This document shows, one piece after another, positions 1 through 8,958 of a DNA stretch of 64,000 nucleotides. The DNA comes from CAZMYM01 sp964620325 (GTDB lineage: Bacteria > Bipolaricaulota > Bipolaricaulia > UBA7950 > UBA9294), in contig CAZUIM010000001.1 of the NCBI GenBank assembly GCA_964620325.1, positions 110,118 to 174,117 of the forward strand. The letters are read 5' to 3'. The translations under genes were made by a program, and so were the position numbers. The notes under the pieces are model-generated. The model made no database searches. It was given only the letters and a program-made list of their open reading frames with translations, and was not told where the DNA came from. Position 1 is the first letter of the stretch. Each line of letters begins with the position of its first letter.

Positions 1-14
1 ATCGCCGGGCTGTT

Positions 15-530
15 CTAGCTCGCCTGTCTCGAGGCGGGACAATCGGGAAGAAGATGGAGATAGCCTTCGTGCAGCAGGCGAGTCAACTGCGCCTGAGGAT
101 CGAGCGCCGAATCACGATTGAGTCGTTCCAGGTGAACCGCTCCGCCGCGCGATCATCGCGAGCAGCAGGGCGACGCTGAATACCGTGCCGCCGGTCAACC
201 GGATGCAGGCGCCAGCGTTGATTGGCGTGATCGGCACCGTCGCCTGCGACACCCGCCCCGAGACACCCGTCCCGAGTCGTGACGTGTGCAATCGGTTGTC
301 GGCTGAGAAAGAGCGGACAAAGTCGATCCTCGATCGATGTCGGGTCAGAAGGAACCGTGGTGGTGAGGGCGGCGGGTTGCGTGAGAGGCGTCGAGCGCAT
401 CCGGTCGCCCCGTCCCGTACGAGAGGGAACACACCACCGTGCTGAGTATGCCACATCCTACACGGGGTAAGGCAAGCCCGGTCGGCGCGGCGAGCACTCC
501 GGAGATCACGATGGCACACAGAATGTACAT
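15..530 (-). pseudogene. Possible remnant of a small membrane-protein gene
   Basis: No intact gene is visible in the first 950 bases. On the minus strand, pieces in different frames look protein-like. A Met-initiated stretch from 530 gives a strongly hydrophobic segment (MYILCAIVISGVLAAPTG). A second hydrophobic stretch (TVFSVALLLAMIARR) lies near 200-147. A tail with ordinary protein composition (ALDPQAQLTRLLHEGYL) ends at a TAG at 15-17. They are in at least two frames with stops between them, so this may be a frameshifted, decayed membrane protein. I do not recognise a family, and chance open frames in GC-rich DNA remain possible. From about 530 to 953 I see nothing beyond the leader of the next gene. 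Confidence 0.22.
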
Positions 531-953
531 CGGCTCTTCGCACGCCTCATCGGTCGCCTCGGTTCGCGATCGACTTCTGTTGCAGGATGCCGAGTCACGT
601 TGTGGAAAGGTCGGTGAAGGCACACACCGAATCTCGACAAATCGATCGCAATCCTGACAACGAGGCTCCACGGTTCTGACATCTCGTTCCTGTAGGCTTG
701 CTTTGTCCTGTGCCACCTTTGAGCAGGACGCCTCTCCGGGGACACGCGGGCGCCTCCCTTTCCGCGTGTTCCCGGTTTCACGTGGAATCGACGTTCGGAG
801 GGAGTGCGATGAGCGCCCGTCTCGGCTGAGTGAGGCGTCGAAGACCGAGCATCTGCAGGTTTTTGTCCGGAGATGGCACTTGCTAGGCAGTATCATGTAC
901 AGCCGATTCGAGAGTACATTCGAGCTTCGAAGCGAACAGAGGGAGGTGGGAAC

Positions 954-1124
954 ATGGCGAAGAAGCCGACAGACAAGCTGAGCATCTACATTCCTCAGAG
1001 CAAGATGGGGCAGAAACCGGTCGAGCGTCTGATGAAACTGGGGGACAAGCGTGACCGATCCGTCAACTACCTGGTTGTCGAGGCGATCATGCAGTACCTG
1101 AGTCGAGAAGAGAACAAGTCGTAG
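954..1124 (+). CDS. Small ribbon-helix-helix (CopG/Arc-type) DNA-binding protein
   Basis: This 56-residue protein is Lys/Arg rich. It has a short beta-strand-like stretch (DKLSIYIPQ, about residues 7-15) followed by two predicted helices (VERLMKLGDKRDR and SVNYLVVEAIMQYL). This is the layout of ribbon-helix-helix repressors such as CopG, Arc and antitoxins. The ATG at 954 is chosen because a strong AGGGAGGTGGG ribosome site lies just upstream; the frame extends further 5' but without a site. The gene stands alone with no toxin partner beside it, so it is more likely a stand-alone regulator than half of a toxin-antitoxin pair. DNA target unknown. A good hairpin terminator follows about 65 nt downstream. 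Confidence 0.72.
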   Translation: MAKKPTDKLSIYIPQSKMGQKPVERLMKLGDKRDRSVNYLVVEAIMQYLSREENKS

Positions 1125-1188
1125 CGGAGAGACTCGTCACGGCGGCGTGCATTGCGTTCGTGAAGCACGCGTCTCGTTTGAAGTGCAA

Positions 1189-1225
1189 GCGGGGACGGCC
1201 ACAGGCCGTCCCCGCGTCTTGGTCT
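1189..1225 (+). terminator. Intrinsic terminator between convergent genes
   Basis: A perfect 12-bp inverted repeat (GCGGGGACGGCC / GGCCGTCCCCGC, 1189-1200 and 1204-1215) has a three-base ACA loop and is followed by a T-rich GTCTTGGTCTG. It separates the 3' ends of the ribbon-helix-helix gene (plus) and acs (minus). The stem is symmetric and could act on both strands, although the T-tract is better on the plus strand. Confidence 0.75.
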
Positions 1226-1261
1226 GTGCGATGTTCTATGGAGTTATCGTCGTCCGATGGC

Positions 1262-3220
1262 TCACTCGCTCTGCTCGACGAGGCGCTGCAGCGCTTCGAC
1301 GCTGTTCGGGTTCTGTAGCGTCGTCAGATCGCCGACCGGCTCGTGGCGGACGAGCGCCTTCAGCACACGGCGCATGATCTTGCCGCTTCTGGTCTTCGGC
1401 ACGTCGGGAGCGAAGATGATCTTGTCCGGTCGGCCGGTCGGGCCGATCACCTGGTTCACCGTCGCCATCAGATCCTTGGTGATCTCCTCGGAGGGCTCGA
1501 CGCCCTTGCGGAGCAGGACAAACGCGATCGGAACCTCGCCCTTGAGGTCGTGGGACCTGGAAACGACGGCGACCTCGCTGACGTTGTCGTTCTGCGCGAG
1601 AGCGCTCTCCACTTCGGCCGTCGCAAGACGGTGGCCGGCGACGTTCATCACGTCATCGACGCGACCGGTGATTCGAACGTTCCCCATCGCGTCCATGCGG
1701 GCGCCGTCGCTGGTGAAGTATCGCTCGGGTCCGTACTCGGAGAAGTACTGGGCCTGGAATCGATCCGGATCGCCGTAGATTCCGCGGACGAGAGCGGGCG
1801 GGAACGGATTGAAGATCGCGAGATACCCACCCTCGTCGGGGCCGAGCGGCTGTCCGGCAGAATCGAGGATGCTCGCAATGACTCCGGGGAACGGGCGTCC
1901 GGCCACGGTCGGGATGAACGGCCCGATTCCGGGAAGGCTGTTGACCATGTTGGCGCCGGTCTCGGTCTGCCACCACGTGTCGATGATCGGGCAGCGTCCC
2001 CCTCCGACCGTCTCGAAGTACCACAACCATGCATCGACGTTGATCGGTTCGCCGACGGTCCCGAGAAGCCGAAGGCTCGACAGATCGTACTTCTTCGGCC
2101 ACTCGTCGCCCCATTTGATGAACATTCGGATGGCGGTCGGCGCCGTGTACAGCTGCGTCACCTTGTGTTTCTCGATGATCGACCAGAAGCGCCCGAAGTC
2201 AGGCGTGTCGGGGGAGCCCTCGTAGACGAGGCTCGCCACGCCGTTCATCAGCGGGCCGTAGTTGATGTACGTGTGCCCGGTGATCCAGCCGACGTCGGCC
2301 GTGCACCAGAAGACATCCCCTTCGTGCATGTCGAAGTTCCACTTCGCGGTCGTGTGACTCTGAACGGCGTACCCGCCGGTGGTGTGCATGATCCCCTTCG
2401 GTTTCCCCGTCGTCCCGGAGGTGTACAAGAGGAAAGAGAGATCCTCGGCGTTCATCTCCTCGGCAGGGCAGTCGGGGGACGCATCGTTCATCAGTTCTTG
2501 ATAATCATGGTCCCGACCGGGCGTCATGTCGATCTCTCCGCCGAGGCGACGAACGACGACGACCTTCTCGACCGGGGAGTTCTCGACACCAAGGTCGGCG
2601 TTCTTCTTGAGGTTGATCCCCTTGCCACGGCGGTAATAGCCGTCGGCGGTGATGAGAACCTTCGCGCCGGCGTCGACCATTCGGTCGCGCAGCGAGTCCG
2701 GGCTGAACGCCGAGAAGACGACCGAGTGCGGTGCACCGATCCGAGCGCAGGCCTGCATGGCGATGACGGCCTCCGGGACCATCGGCAAGTAGATGCCGAC
2801 GCGGTCGCCTCTGGCGACCCCGAGGCCCTTGAGCACGTTTGCGAACTTGCACACACGCTCGTGCAACTGGCGGTAGGTGAGCTTGATCGCCTCTTCCTCG
2901 AGCGGCTCCGGCTCCCAGATCAACGCGACGTTGTCGCCTCGCCCGGCTTCGATGTGACGGTCGAGCGAGTTGTACGAAAGGTTCAGCGTCCCGCCGTCGA
3001 ACCACCTGTATGCGTGGGGCGAGTACTCGTAGACCGTGTTCCACTTGGTAAACCAATGAAGCTCCTCGGCCTGTTCGGCCCAAAAGGCCTTCGGGTCGGC
3101 CGATGCTTTCTCATAGATCGACTCATCGGAGATCCACGTTCTCGCCTTCAGTTCGTCCGTCGGCCAGAACACGTTCTCTTCGGTCGAGTCCTTCCTTACC
3201 CACTGGGTCGCGTCCGACAC
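1262..3220 (-). CDS. acs: Acetyl-CoA synthetase (AMP-forming)
   Basis: The enzyme activates acetate with ATP and CoA to acetyl-CoA plus AMP and PPi, in the cytosol. The 652-residue product has full family length. It carries the acyl-adenylate signature (YTSGTTGKPKGIMHTTGG), the TWWQTETG motif, and near the C-terminus KTRSGKIMRR, whose Lys is the catalytic, reversibly acetylated residue in the family. The start is taken as GTG at 3220, because AGGAGGT lies seven bases upstream; the ATG at 3253 would place the ribosome site inside the coding region. A promoter (TTGCAG, 17 bp, TAGACT) lies upstream. It appears monocistronic. With the 2-oxoacid:ferredoxin oxidoreductase at 13.7-16.3 kb it suggests active acetyl-CoA/acetate exchange. 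Confidence 0.97.
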   Translation of the reverse strand: MSDATQWVRKDSTEENVFWPTDELKARTWISDESIYEKASADPKAFWAEQAEELHWFTKWNTVYEYSPHAYRWFDGGTLNLSYNSLDRHIEAGRGDNVALIWEPEPLEEEAIKLTYRQLHERVCKFANVLKGLGVARGDRVGIYLPMVPEAVIAMQACARIGAPHSVVFSAFSPDSLRDRMVDAGAKVLITADGYYRRGKGINLKKNADLGVENSPVEKVVVVRRLGGEIDMTPGRDHDYQELMNDASPDCPAEEMNAEDLSFLLYTSGTTGKPKGIMHTTGGYAVQSHTTAKWNFDMHEGDVFWCTADVGWITGHTYINYGPLMNGVASLVYEGSPDTPDFGRFWSIIEKHKVTQLYTAPTAIRMFIKWGDEWPKKYDLSSLRLLGTVGEPINVDAWLWYFETVGGGRCPIIDTWWQTETGANMVNSLPGIGPFIPTVAGRPFPGVIASILDSAGQPLGPDEGGYLAIFNPFPPALVRGIYGDPDRFQAQYFSEYGPERYFTSDGARMDAMGNVRITGRVDDVMNVAGHRLATAEVESALAQNDNVSEVAVVSRSHDLKGEVPIAFVLLRKGVEPSEEITKDLMATVNQVIGPTGRPDKIIFAPDVPKTRSGKIMRRVLKALVRHEPVGDLTTLQNPNSVEALQRLVEQSE

Positions 3221-3262
3221 GTCAACAACCTCCTGTATCTGTCTGGGTCGCAATCGCTCGGA

Positions 3263-3291
3263 AGTCTAGCCCACGGACGAAGCCCCTGCAA
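3263..3291 (-). promoter_or_regulatory. Promoter of acs
   Basis: On the minus strand: -35 TTGCAG (3291-3286), 17-bp spacer, -10 TAGACT (3268-3263). Transcription would start near 3256, about 35 nt before the GTG start, leaving room for the AGGAGGT ribosome site. Confidence 0.6.
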
Positions 3292-3293
3292 TG

Positions 3294-3854
3294 CTAGAGA
3301 GAGATAGCGGGTACAACGTCAAGGAGCCCGGAAATCCTCATGTAGACCCGATAGACGGGTTGCGCAGCCCGGACGCGTCGGACGTAGGTCACCGTCTCGC
3401 TGTACGGAGACTCGCTCTCGACGAGCCACCGATCTACGGTCGTTGGACCGGCGTTGTACGCCAGCAGCGCCGTCTCGACGTCGTCGTAGCGGTCGAGCAG
3501 ATGGCGGAGATACCACGTCCCATATCGGAGGTTCTGCTCGACGTCGAGGAGTTCTTCGTCGGAGGGCGCGTTGAGATTCAGCTGCTGGGCGATCCAGCGG
3601 CTCGTTGCCGGCATGATCTGCATGAGACCGATCGCACCGCGAGGCGAGACCGCCTCGGGATCGAAGCGGCTCTCCGCATAGATGACGGCGTAGACGAGAT
3701 CGGGTTCGAGCGACTGCGCTGCGGCGGCAGTTCGAACCGCGCTCTGGAAGTCGATCGGCCACACGGCTCGCATGCCGACGAGGCCCGCGTACAGAAGACC
3801 GAGCGCGCCGAGCGCCGACAGAGCGATTCGACCGGAGGATGCGATGCGGGCCAT
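3294..3854 (-). CDS. Membrane-anchored lytic transglycosylase (SLT domain)
   Basis: It cleaves peptidoglycan glycan strands to 1,6-anhydro-muramyl ends. The 186-residue form starting at MARIASSG has an N-terminal hydrophobic segment (signal or anchor, residues about 8-30). An SLT/Slt70 domain follows, with the catalytic Glu in YAESRFDPEAVSPRGAIG, then GLMQIMPATS and AYNAGP. The ATG at 3854 is preferred because the signal-type sequence begins there; the frame stays open to 3902 but no ribosome site decides it. A single SLT domain without extra binding modules is typical of small cell-wall remodelling enzymes. It is divergent from the DUF502 gene and 73 bases upstream of acs; independent transcription is likely. 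Confidence 0.9.
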   Translation of the reverse strand: MARIASSGRIALSALGALGLLYAGLVGMRAVWPIDFQSAVRTAAAAQSLEPDLVYAVIYAESRFDPEAVSPRGAIGLMQIMPATSRWIAQQLNLNAPSDEELLDVEQNLRYGTWYLRHLLDRYDDVETALLAYNAGPTTVDRWLVESESPYSETVTYVRRVRAAQPVYRVYMRISGLLDVVPAISL

Positions 3855-3877
3855 GGTTGTATGATACGTCGGTGACC

Positions 3878-3883
3878 TATAAT
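3878..3883 (+). promoter_or_regulatory. -10 box upstream of the DUF502-accDA operon
   Basis: A perfect TATAAT occurs at 3878-3883, about 48 nt before the DUF502 start. A TTGTAT 15 bp upstream could serve as a weak -35, with a short spacer. It is the only plausible promoter for the operon in the divergent intergenic region. Confidence 0.5.
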
Positions 3884-3931
3884 GCCCGAATCGTGTACGC
3901 AACGTTCGGACGATGGAGTGTGTGAGGGACG

Positions 3932-4615
3932 ATGAGGCGATTCCTCGTCTGGCTACGGGCGACGTTTGTCAGCGGTCTCCTGGCGATCTTGCCGGTCGGC
4001 GCGACGGTCTTTGTCGTGCTGTGGCTCTTCCAGCTGGTCGATCGCATCGTCGGGCAAGGCGCTCCCCTCGGGATGACGATCGAACGTGCCCTCGGCCGGT
4101 GGATCCCCGGTCTCGGGCTCGTCGTCACGTTGCTGATCATCCTGTTGATCGGGGTGATCATGCGGAACGTGTTCGGGCGGACCCTCCACTACTATTTCGA
4201 GCGGATCTTCTTCTTCGTCCCGGGGATTCGGAAGCTGTACGGCACGTTCAAGCAATTCTCGACCGCGCTTCTCAACCGATCGGGCACGTCCTCGTTCCAG
4301 AAGGTCGTGATGTTCGAGTTCCCGAAGCCGGGCGTCAACGTTCTCGGACTTGTCACGAACGAAGACCTCGGTAAGATCCAGGATCTGACCGGAGAGGAGT
4401 GCATCCTCGTCTACGCTCCGACGGCGCCGAATCCGCTGTCGGGCTACATGCTCATCATTCCGAAGCGGTTGGTGACCTACGTCGACATGCCGGTCGAGGA
4501 CGCGCTCTCGATGATCGTCTCGAGCGGCTCTGCGCTGCCGGACAGCCTCAGACGCCCGAAGGACGATGAAGAGACCGAGGAGAAGAGGTTCTGGCGCTTC
4601 CGGCACCGCTCCTAG
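3932..4615 (+). CDS. DUF502 family integral membrane protein
   Basis: This 227-residue protein has two long hydrophobic segments (about residues 8-36 and 55-80), then a soluble region with the family-typical stretch FVPGIRKLYGTFKQF and later GYMLIIPK. These match DUF502, membrane proteins of unknown role that are widespread in bacteria. The ATG at 3932 follows GAGGGACG. It heads a tight run with accD (10 bases downstream), accA and a maturation-type protease. That may hint at a lipid or membrane link, but no function is established. The C-terminus is charged (DDEETEEKR) and probably cytoplasmic. Confidence 0.85.
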   Translation: MRRFLVWLRATFVSGLLAILPVGATVFVVLWLFQLVDRIVGQGAPLGMTIERALGRWIPGLGLVVTLLIILLIGVIMRNVFGRTLHYYFERIFFFVPGIRKLYGTFKQFSTALLNRSGTSSFQKVVMFEFPKPGVNVLGLVTNEDLGKIQDLTGEECILVYAPTAPNPLSGYMLIIPKRLVTYVDMPVEDALSMIVSSGSALPDSLRRPKDDEETEEKRFWRFRHRS

Positions 4616-4625
4616 GGGGTGAGTC

Positions 4626-5468
4626 GTGGCCATTTTCAAAGACAGGCAGTATCTGCGCGTCGACGTCGATCAGGAGCGTGACGAATCACTGTGGATGAAG
4701 TGCAAGTCTTGCGGGGAACTCGTCTTCAAGCGTCGGGTTCGCGAGAACAACAACATCTGTCCGAACTGCGGGATGTACTTCTTTCACACGGCGATCGAGC
4801 GAATTGCATCGCTCGTCGACGAGGGGAGCTACGAAGACCTGACCGAGCCGATCGTGGCCGATGATTCTCTCGACTTCGTCGACAGCCGACCGTACGCACA
4901 GCGGATCGAGGAGGCGCGAGAGAAGACCGGCTTGGGGGACGCGATCGTCTTCGGGACGGCACGCATCGAGTCGATTCCGATCGTGATTGCGGTGATGGAC
5001 TTCCGCTTCGTCGGTGGGAGCATGGGCTCGGTCGTCGGCGAGCAGATCTGCCGAGCGATCGAGAAGGCAGTTGAGGATCGTATGCCGTTCGTCCTCGTCT
5101 CATCGTCCGGCGGGGCAAGGCTTCAGGAAGGGCTCTTCTCGCTTCTGCAGATGGCAAAGACGGCGGCGACGCGGCAGCGACTGGCCGACGCAGGGGTGCC
5201 GTTCGTGTCGGTGATGACCTATCCGACCTCGGGCGGCGTCCAGGCGTCGATCGCCAGTCTCGGAGACGTCATCATCGCCGAGCGGGGAGCGATGATCGGG
5301 TTTGCCGGGCGACGTGTGATCCAGAACACGATTGCGCAGGAGCTGCCGGAGCACTTTCAAACGGACGTGTTTGCGTTCGAACACGGGTTCGTCGACCGCG
5401 TCGTCGCTCGCGAGGAACTGCGCGTTGAACTGGCGACCGTGCTCGGCTACTTCGGAGATGCCGCATGA
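4626..5468 (+). CDS. accD: Acetyl-CoA carboxylase carboxyltransferase, beta subunit
   Basis: This is the beta half of the carboxyltransferase that moves CO2 from carboxybiotin to acetyl-CoA, giving malonyl-CoA for fatty acid synthesis. The 280-residue protein has the N-terminal zinc ribbon (CKSCGELVF ... CPNCGMYF), diagnostic of bacterial AccD, then a crotonase-fold domain with SSSGGARLQEG and YPTSGGVQAS. The start is GTG at 4626, preceded by AGGGGGTGAG. Its stop overlaps the accA start (ATGA), so translation of the two subunits is coupled, as fits an alpha2-beta2 enzyme. Biotin carboxylase and carrier genes are not in the window. Confidence 0.97.
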   Translation: MAIFKDRQYLRVDVDQERDESLWMKCKSCGELVFKRRVRENNNICPNCGMYFFHTAIERIASLVDEGSYEDLTEPIVADDSLDFVDSRPYAQRIEEAREKTGLGDAIVFGTARIESIPIVIAVMDFRFVGGSMGSVVGEQICRAIEKAVEDRMPFVLVSSSGGARLQEGLFSLLQMAKTAATRQRLADAGVPFVSVMTYPTSGGVQASIASLGDVIIAERGAMIGFAGRRVIQNTIAQELPEHFQTDVFAFEHGFVDRVVAREELRVELATVLGYFGDAA

Positions 5469-6424
5469 GCGACGAACGAACGCTCGACCTGTTGGAGACG
5501 AAGATCGAGGAACTGCGCAAGCTGGACCAGGAAGACGGGATGGATCTCTCTCAGGAGATCGCTCGTCTCGAGGAGAAGCTCGACGAGTTGCGCCGCGATC
5601 TCTACTCCACATTGACCGATTGGGAGCGTGTTCGAATTGCGCGGCATCCGAAACGCCCCTATGCCCTCGACTACATCGATGAGATCTTCGACGGATTCTA
5701 CGAGTTGCACGGGGATCGGATCGCGGGTGACGACCGTGCCCTCCTGGCGGGGATCGCTCGGTTCGACGGACGTCGGATCATCGTTTTGGCGCAGCAGAAG
5801 GGACGTTCGACCGAAGAGAACAAGGAGCGGTACTTCGGGATGGCGCGACCGCAGGGGTACCGGAAGGGGCTGCGTGCCATGCGGTTGGCCGAGCGGTTCG
5901 GCTTCCCTCTGATCACGTTGATCGACACGCCGGGCGCCTATCCCGGTCTCGAGGCGGAGGAGATGAACATCGGCGGGGCGATCGCGGAGAGCCTGCTGAC
6001 GATGGCGGGCCTTCGCGTGCCGATCGTCTCCGTCGTCATCGGGGAAGGAGGCTCCGGGGGAGCCCTTGCGATCGGGGTCGCCGATCGAGTCTTGATGCTC
6101 GAGAATGCGATCTATTCCGTCATCAGTCCGGAAGGAGCGGCGGCCATCCTCTGGAAGGACAAGGAGCGAGCGAAGGACGCGGCGGCGGCACTCGGTCTGA
6201 CTGCGTCTCGCCTGGTCGGGCTCGGGCTGATCGATGAGGTTGTCCCGGAGCCGCTCGGAGGGGCGCACAAGGACTTCGCGTCGACGGCCGCCGCACTTCG
6301 GGAGTCGCTCGCCGGCCATCTCGATGACCTCGTCATTCTGCCGATCGACAAGCTCGTCGCCGGGCGCTACGAGCGATACCGTTCGATCGGACGGTTCCGC
6401 TCGATCGAGCCCGCGAACGAATGA
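5465..6424 (+). CDS. accA: Acetyl-CoA carboxylase carboxyltransferase, alpha subunit
   Basis: The alpha subunit pairs with AccD to carboxylate acetyl-CoA. The 319-residue product has the usual length. It starts with a coiled-coil-like helix (KIEELRKLDQEDG), then the family core: HPKRPYALDYIDEIFDGFYE, GRSTEENKERYFGM, LIDTPGAYPG, GEGGSGGALAIG and YSVISPEGAAAILWKD. The ATG overlaps the accD stop by four bases, and its own stop overlaps the next gene in the same way. All landmarks of the bacterial AccA family are present and nothing is truncated. Confidence 0.97.
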   Translation: MSDERTLDLLETKIEELRKLDQEDGMDLSQEIARLEEKLDELRRDLYSTLTDWERVRIARHPKRPYALDYIDEIFDGFYELHGDRIAGDDRALLAGIARFDGRRIIVLAQQKGRSTEENKERYFGMARPQGYRKGLRAMRLAERFGFPLITLIDTPGAYPGLEAEEMNIGGAIAESLLTMAGLRVPIVSVVIGEGGSGGALAIGVADRVLMLENAIYSVISPEGAAAILWKDKERAKDAAAALGLTASRLVGLGLIDEVVPEPLGGAHKDFASTAAALRESLAGHLDDLVILPIDKLVAGRYERYRSIGRFRSIEPANE

Positions 6425-6882
6425 AGCGTCTCCTTCTCGGTGTCGGGAACCGGCTCTCCAGGGACGATGGCGTCGGTCCGATCGTCGCCGAGCGTCTCGA
6501 CGACCGAGACGAATGGCACGCCGTCGATTGTGGGAGCGCGTTCGAGAACGTCTCAGGGATCGTCGCCAGGGAAAAACCGGATCTTCTCCTGATCGTCGAC
6601 GCAGCCCGGATGGGATTGTCTCCCGGAACGATCCGTCGGCTCCCGATCGATTCGACCGATCGGATGCTTGCATCGACGCACGGACTGCCGCTCTCCTTCG
6701 TCCTCGCCCGGCTCGTCGAGGCGGTCGACGAGGTGGTCCTGATCGGGATCGAGCCGGCGGACCTTTCCGTCGGCGAGGGGCTGTCGGACGCTGTCTCCGT
6801 GGCCATCGAGGGGCTTCTCGTCACGTTGCGCAGCGGGAGGGTCGATCGGATCGACGAGTGGAGGCCCGACCCGACCGCCTAG
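6421..6882 (+). CDS. Hydrogenase maturation protease family protein (HycI/HyaD-like)
   Basis: Family members clip the C-terminus of the [NiFe]-hydrogenase large subunit after nickel insertion. The 153-residue product shows the N-terminal signature GVGNRLSRDDGVGP, with the conserved Asp in the DDGVGP loop, a mid-sequence Asp (LIVDAARMG) and STHGLPLSFVL with the conserved His. These match the metal-sensing residues of HycI/HybD-type peptidases. The ATG overlaps the accA stop (ATGA), so it is the last gene of the DUF502-accD-accA unit. No hydrogenase structural genes lie in this window. Either its substrate is encoded elsewhere or this copy has another role. Confidence 0.85.
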   Translation: MKRLLLGVGNRLSRDDGVGPIVAERLDDRDEWHAVDCGSAFENVSGIVAREKPDLLLIVDAARMGLSPGTIRRLPIDSTDRMLASTHGLPLSFVLARLVEAVDEVVLIGIEPADLSVGEGLSDAVSVAIEGLLVTLRSGRVDRIDEWRPDPTA

Positions 6883-6900
6883 AGCGGCCGGGCCGATCCC

Positions 6901-8958
6901 TCAGCTCCCGAGCAGAGCCGACGCGGCATCGAGGATCGCCTCGACCGTGATTCCGCAGAGGGCGAGGACCTCGTCTCCGGGAGCGCTTGCGCCGAAGCGA
7001 TCGACCGCGATGATCCGACCGGCCGGTCCGACGTATCGCTCCCAACCGAGACCTCTCCCCGCCTCGACGGCAATCCTCGCCGAGGTCTCCGCCGGAAGGA
7101 CGGACTCGCGGTAGTCGGCCGGTTGGGCGTCGAAGAGCTCCCAGCTCGGCATCGAGACGACGCGGACGGTTCGACCGGTCTCGGCGATCTTCCTCGCAGC
7201 ATCGAGCGCAAGGTGCACCTCGGATCCGGTCGCGATCAAGATGAGTTGGGGGATCTCGTCGGATTCCCACAGCACATAGGCGCCGCGGCGGACCCCGGCG
7301 GCCGCGGCGACCGCGTTCCGGTCGACGGTCGGCACGGCCTGACGTGAGAAGAGGAGGGTCGTCGGGCCGTCGCGTCGCTCGATTGCGATCCGCCACGCCT
7401 CGACCGTCTCGTTGGCGTCAGCCGGTCGAAGAACGATCAGATTGGGGATCAGACGAAGGCTCGTTGTCTGTTCGACCGGCTGGTGGGTCGGCCCGTCTTC
7501 GCCGACACCGATTGAGTCATGAGTGAAGACGAAGATCGACGGGTAGCCGCTCAACGCGGCGAGGCGGATCGGCGGTCGCATGTAGTCGGCGAACACGAGG
7601 AAGGTCGCCGAATACGGGATCAGCCCTCCGTGTTGTGCCATCCCGTTGACGATCGTCCCCATCGCGTGCTCGCGGACACCGAAGTGCACGTTTCGGCCGG
7701 CGTGCCCCCACACGCCACCGACGTCACCTTGAACGTCGGTCGGTCGGTCTCCGGGGGCTTGGAAGTCGCCGTGGCTCTTCAGCCACGTGTAGGTCGACGG
7801 GTTCAGGTCGGCCGAGCCGCCGATCAGCTCCGGGAGCCGCTCTGCCACCACTTCGAGGACGGCTTCGGACGCCTTCCGCGTCGCCAGTCCTTTCGGGTCG
7901 GCGTCGAACGTGGGGAGGGAGTCGGACCAGTCGTTCGGAATCCGGCCGTCGAGACGGCGCTCAAGCTCGGCGGCGAGGTCTGGATGAATTGCGCGATATT
8001 CCTCGAAACGACGTCGCCACGTGTTGTGAAGGTCCTCACCGCGTTTTCGGACGCCGTCGAAGACCGCGCGCACCTTCTCTGGGACGAAGAACGGCCGGTC
8101 GGTCGGCCAGCCGGCCGCCTCCTTGGCGGCGGCGAGTTCGTCCTGGCCGAGCGGTGCTCCGTGGGCCTTGAATGTGTTCTGTTTGGTCGGGGCTCCACGA
8201 CCGATCGTCGTACGAACGACGAGCAACGATGGGCGCTTCACCTCCGCCTTCGCCGCGTTGAGGGCGGCATCGACGTGTTCGACGGAATCCCCGTTCTCGA
8301 CGGAAGCAGTGTGCCAGCCAGCGGCGGCGAATCGGGCGACGACATCCTCCGAGGTCACCAGCGACGACGAGCCGGCGAGCGAGATCCGGTTGGAGTCGAA
8401 GAGAACGATGAGCTTGCCGAGTTTCCAGTGCCCGGCCAGAGCGCAGGCTTCATAGGCGACGCCTTCCATCAGATCTCCGTCTCCGACGAGGGCGTACGTG
8501 CGGTGGTCGATGACTGTTCGGTCGGGACGATTGAATGTGGCGGCGAGATGCGCCTCGGCCAGGGCGAGACCGACCGCGTTTCCGAGGCCTTGTCCGAGAG
8601 GGCCGGTCGTCACCTCGACGCCGGGGGTTACGTGGCTCTCCGGATGGCCGGGTGTCAGGCTTCCCATCTGGCGGAACGCCTCGATCTCGGCTCGTGGAAC
8701 ATCGTAGCCGCAGAGATGAAGAAGAGCGTACAGCAGCGCTGATCCGTGGCCGGCAGACAGGACGAATCGATCTCGATCCGGCCACGTCGGATCTGTCGGA
8801 TCGTGTCGGAGGTGGTGTGACCAGAGCGTGTGCGCGGCGGTGGCAGCCCCGAGCGGGAGACCGGGATGCCCGGAGTGGGCCTTCTCGACCGCATCGCACG
8901 CGAGGAAACGGAGCGTATCAATGCATTCGGATTCAGTCTTTTCGTCGAATTGCGTCAT
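6901..8958 (-). CDS. tkt: Transketolase
   Basis: This thiamine-diphosphate enzyme transfers two-carbon ketol units between pentose, tetrose and hexose phosphates. The 685-residue single-chain protein has all regions: SGHPGLPLGAA and SAGHGSALLY (substrate/TPP-binding His), the TPP motif GDGDLMEGVAYEA with downstream SNRIS, the pyrimidine-domain stretch HDSIGVGEDGPTHQPVEQ, and a C-terminal domain (TGSEVHLALDA). The ATG at 8958 follows GGGAGATC. Its 3' end is 18 bases from the maturation protease on the opposite strand. Beside fba and pfk it forms a small central-carbon block. Confidence 0.97.
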   Translation of the reverse strand: MTQFDEKTESECIDTLRFLACDAVEKAHSGHPGLPLGAATAAHTLWSHHLRHDPTDPTWPDRDRFVLSAGHGSALLYALLHLCGYDVPRAEIEAFRQMGSLTPGHPESHVTPGVEVTTGPLGQGLGNAVGLALAEAHLAATFNRPDRTVIDHRTYALVGDGDLMEGVAYEACALAGHWKLGKLIVLFDSNRISLAGSSSLVTSEDVVARFAAAGWHTASVENGDSVEHVDAALNAAKAEVKRPSLLVVRTTIGRGAPTKQNTFKAHGAPLGQDELAAAKEAAGWPTDRPFFVPEKVRAVFDGVRKRGEDLHNTWRRRFEEYRAIHPDLAAELERRLDGRIPNDWSDSLPTFDADPKGLATRKASEAVLEVVAERLPELIGGSADLNPSTYTWLKSHGDFQAPGDRPTDVQGDVGGVWGHAGRNVHFGVREHAMGTIVNGMAQHGGLIPYSATFLVFADYMRPPIRLAALSGYPSIFVFTHDSIGVGEDGPTHQPVEQTTSLRLIPNLIVLRPADANETVEAWRIAIERRDGPTTLLFSRQAVPTVDRNAVAAAAGVRRGAYVLWESDEIPQLILIATGSEVHLALDAARKIAETGRTVRVVSMPSWELFDAQPADYRESVLPAETSARIAVEAGRGLGWERYVGPAGRIIAVDRFGASAPGDEVLALCGITVEAILDAASALLGS

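Noticed and set aside
1343..3307. A 654-codon open frame on the plus strand opposite acs
   Set aside because: It is the antisense shadow of acs: low-complexity Arg/Gly/Asp/Val-rich product, no family motifs, no ribosome site.
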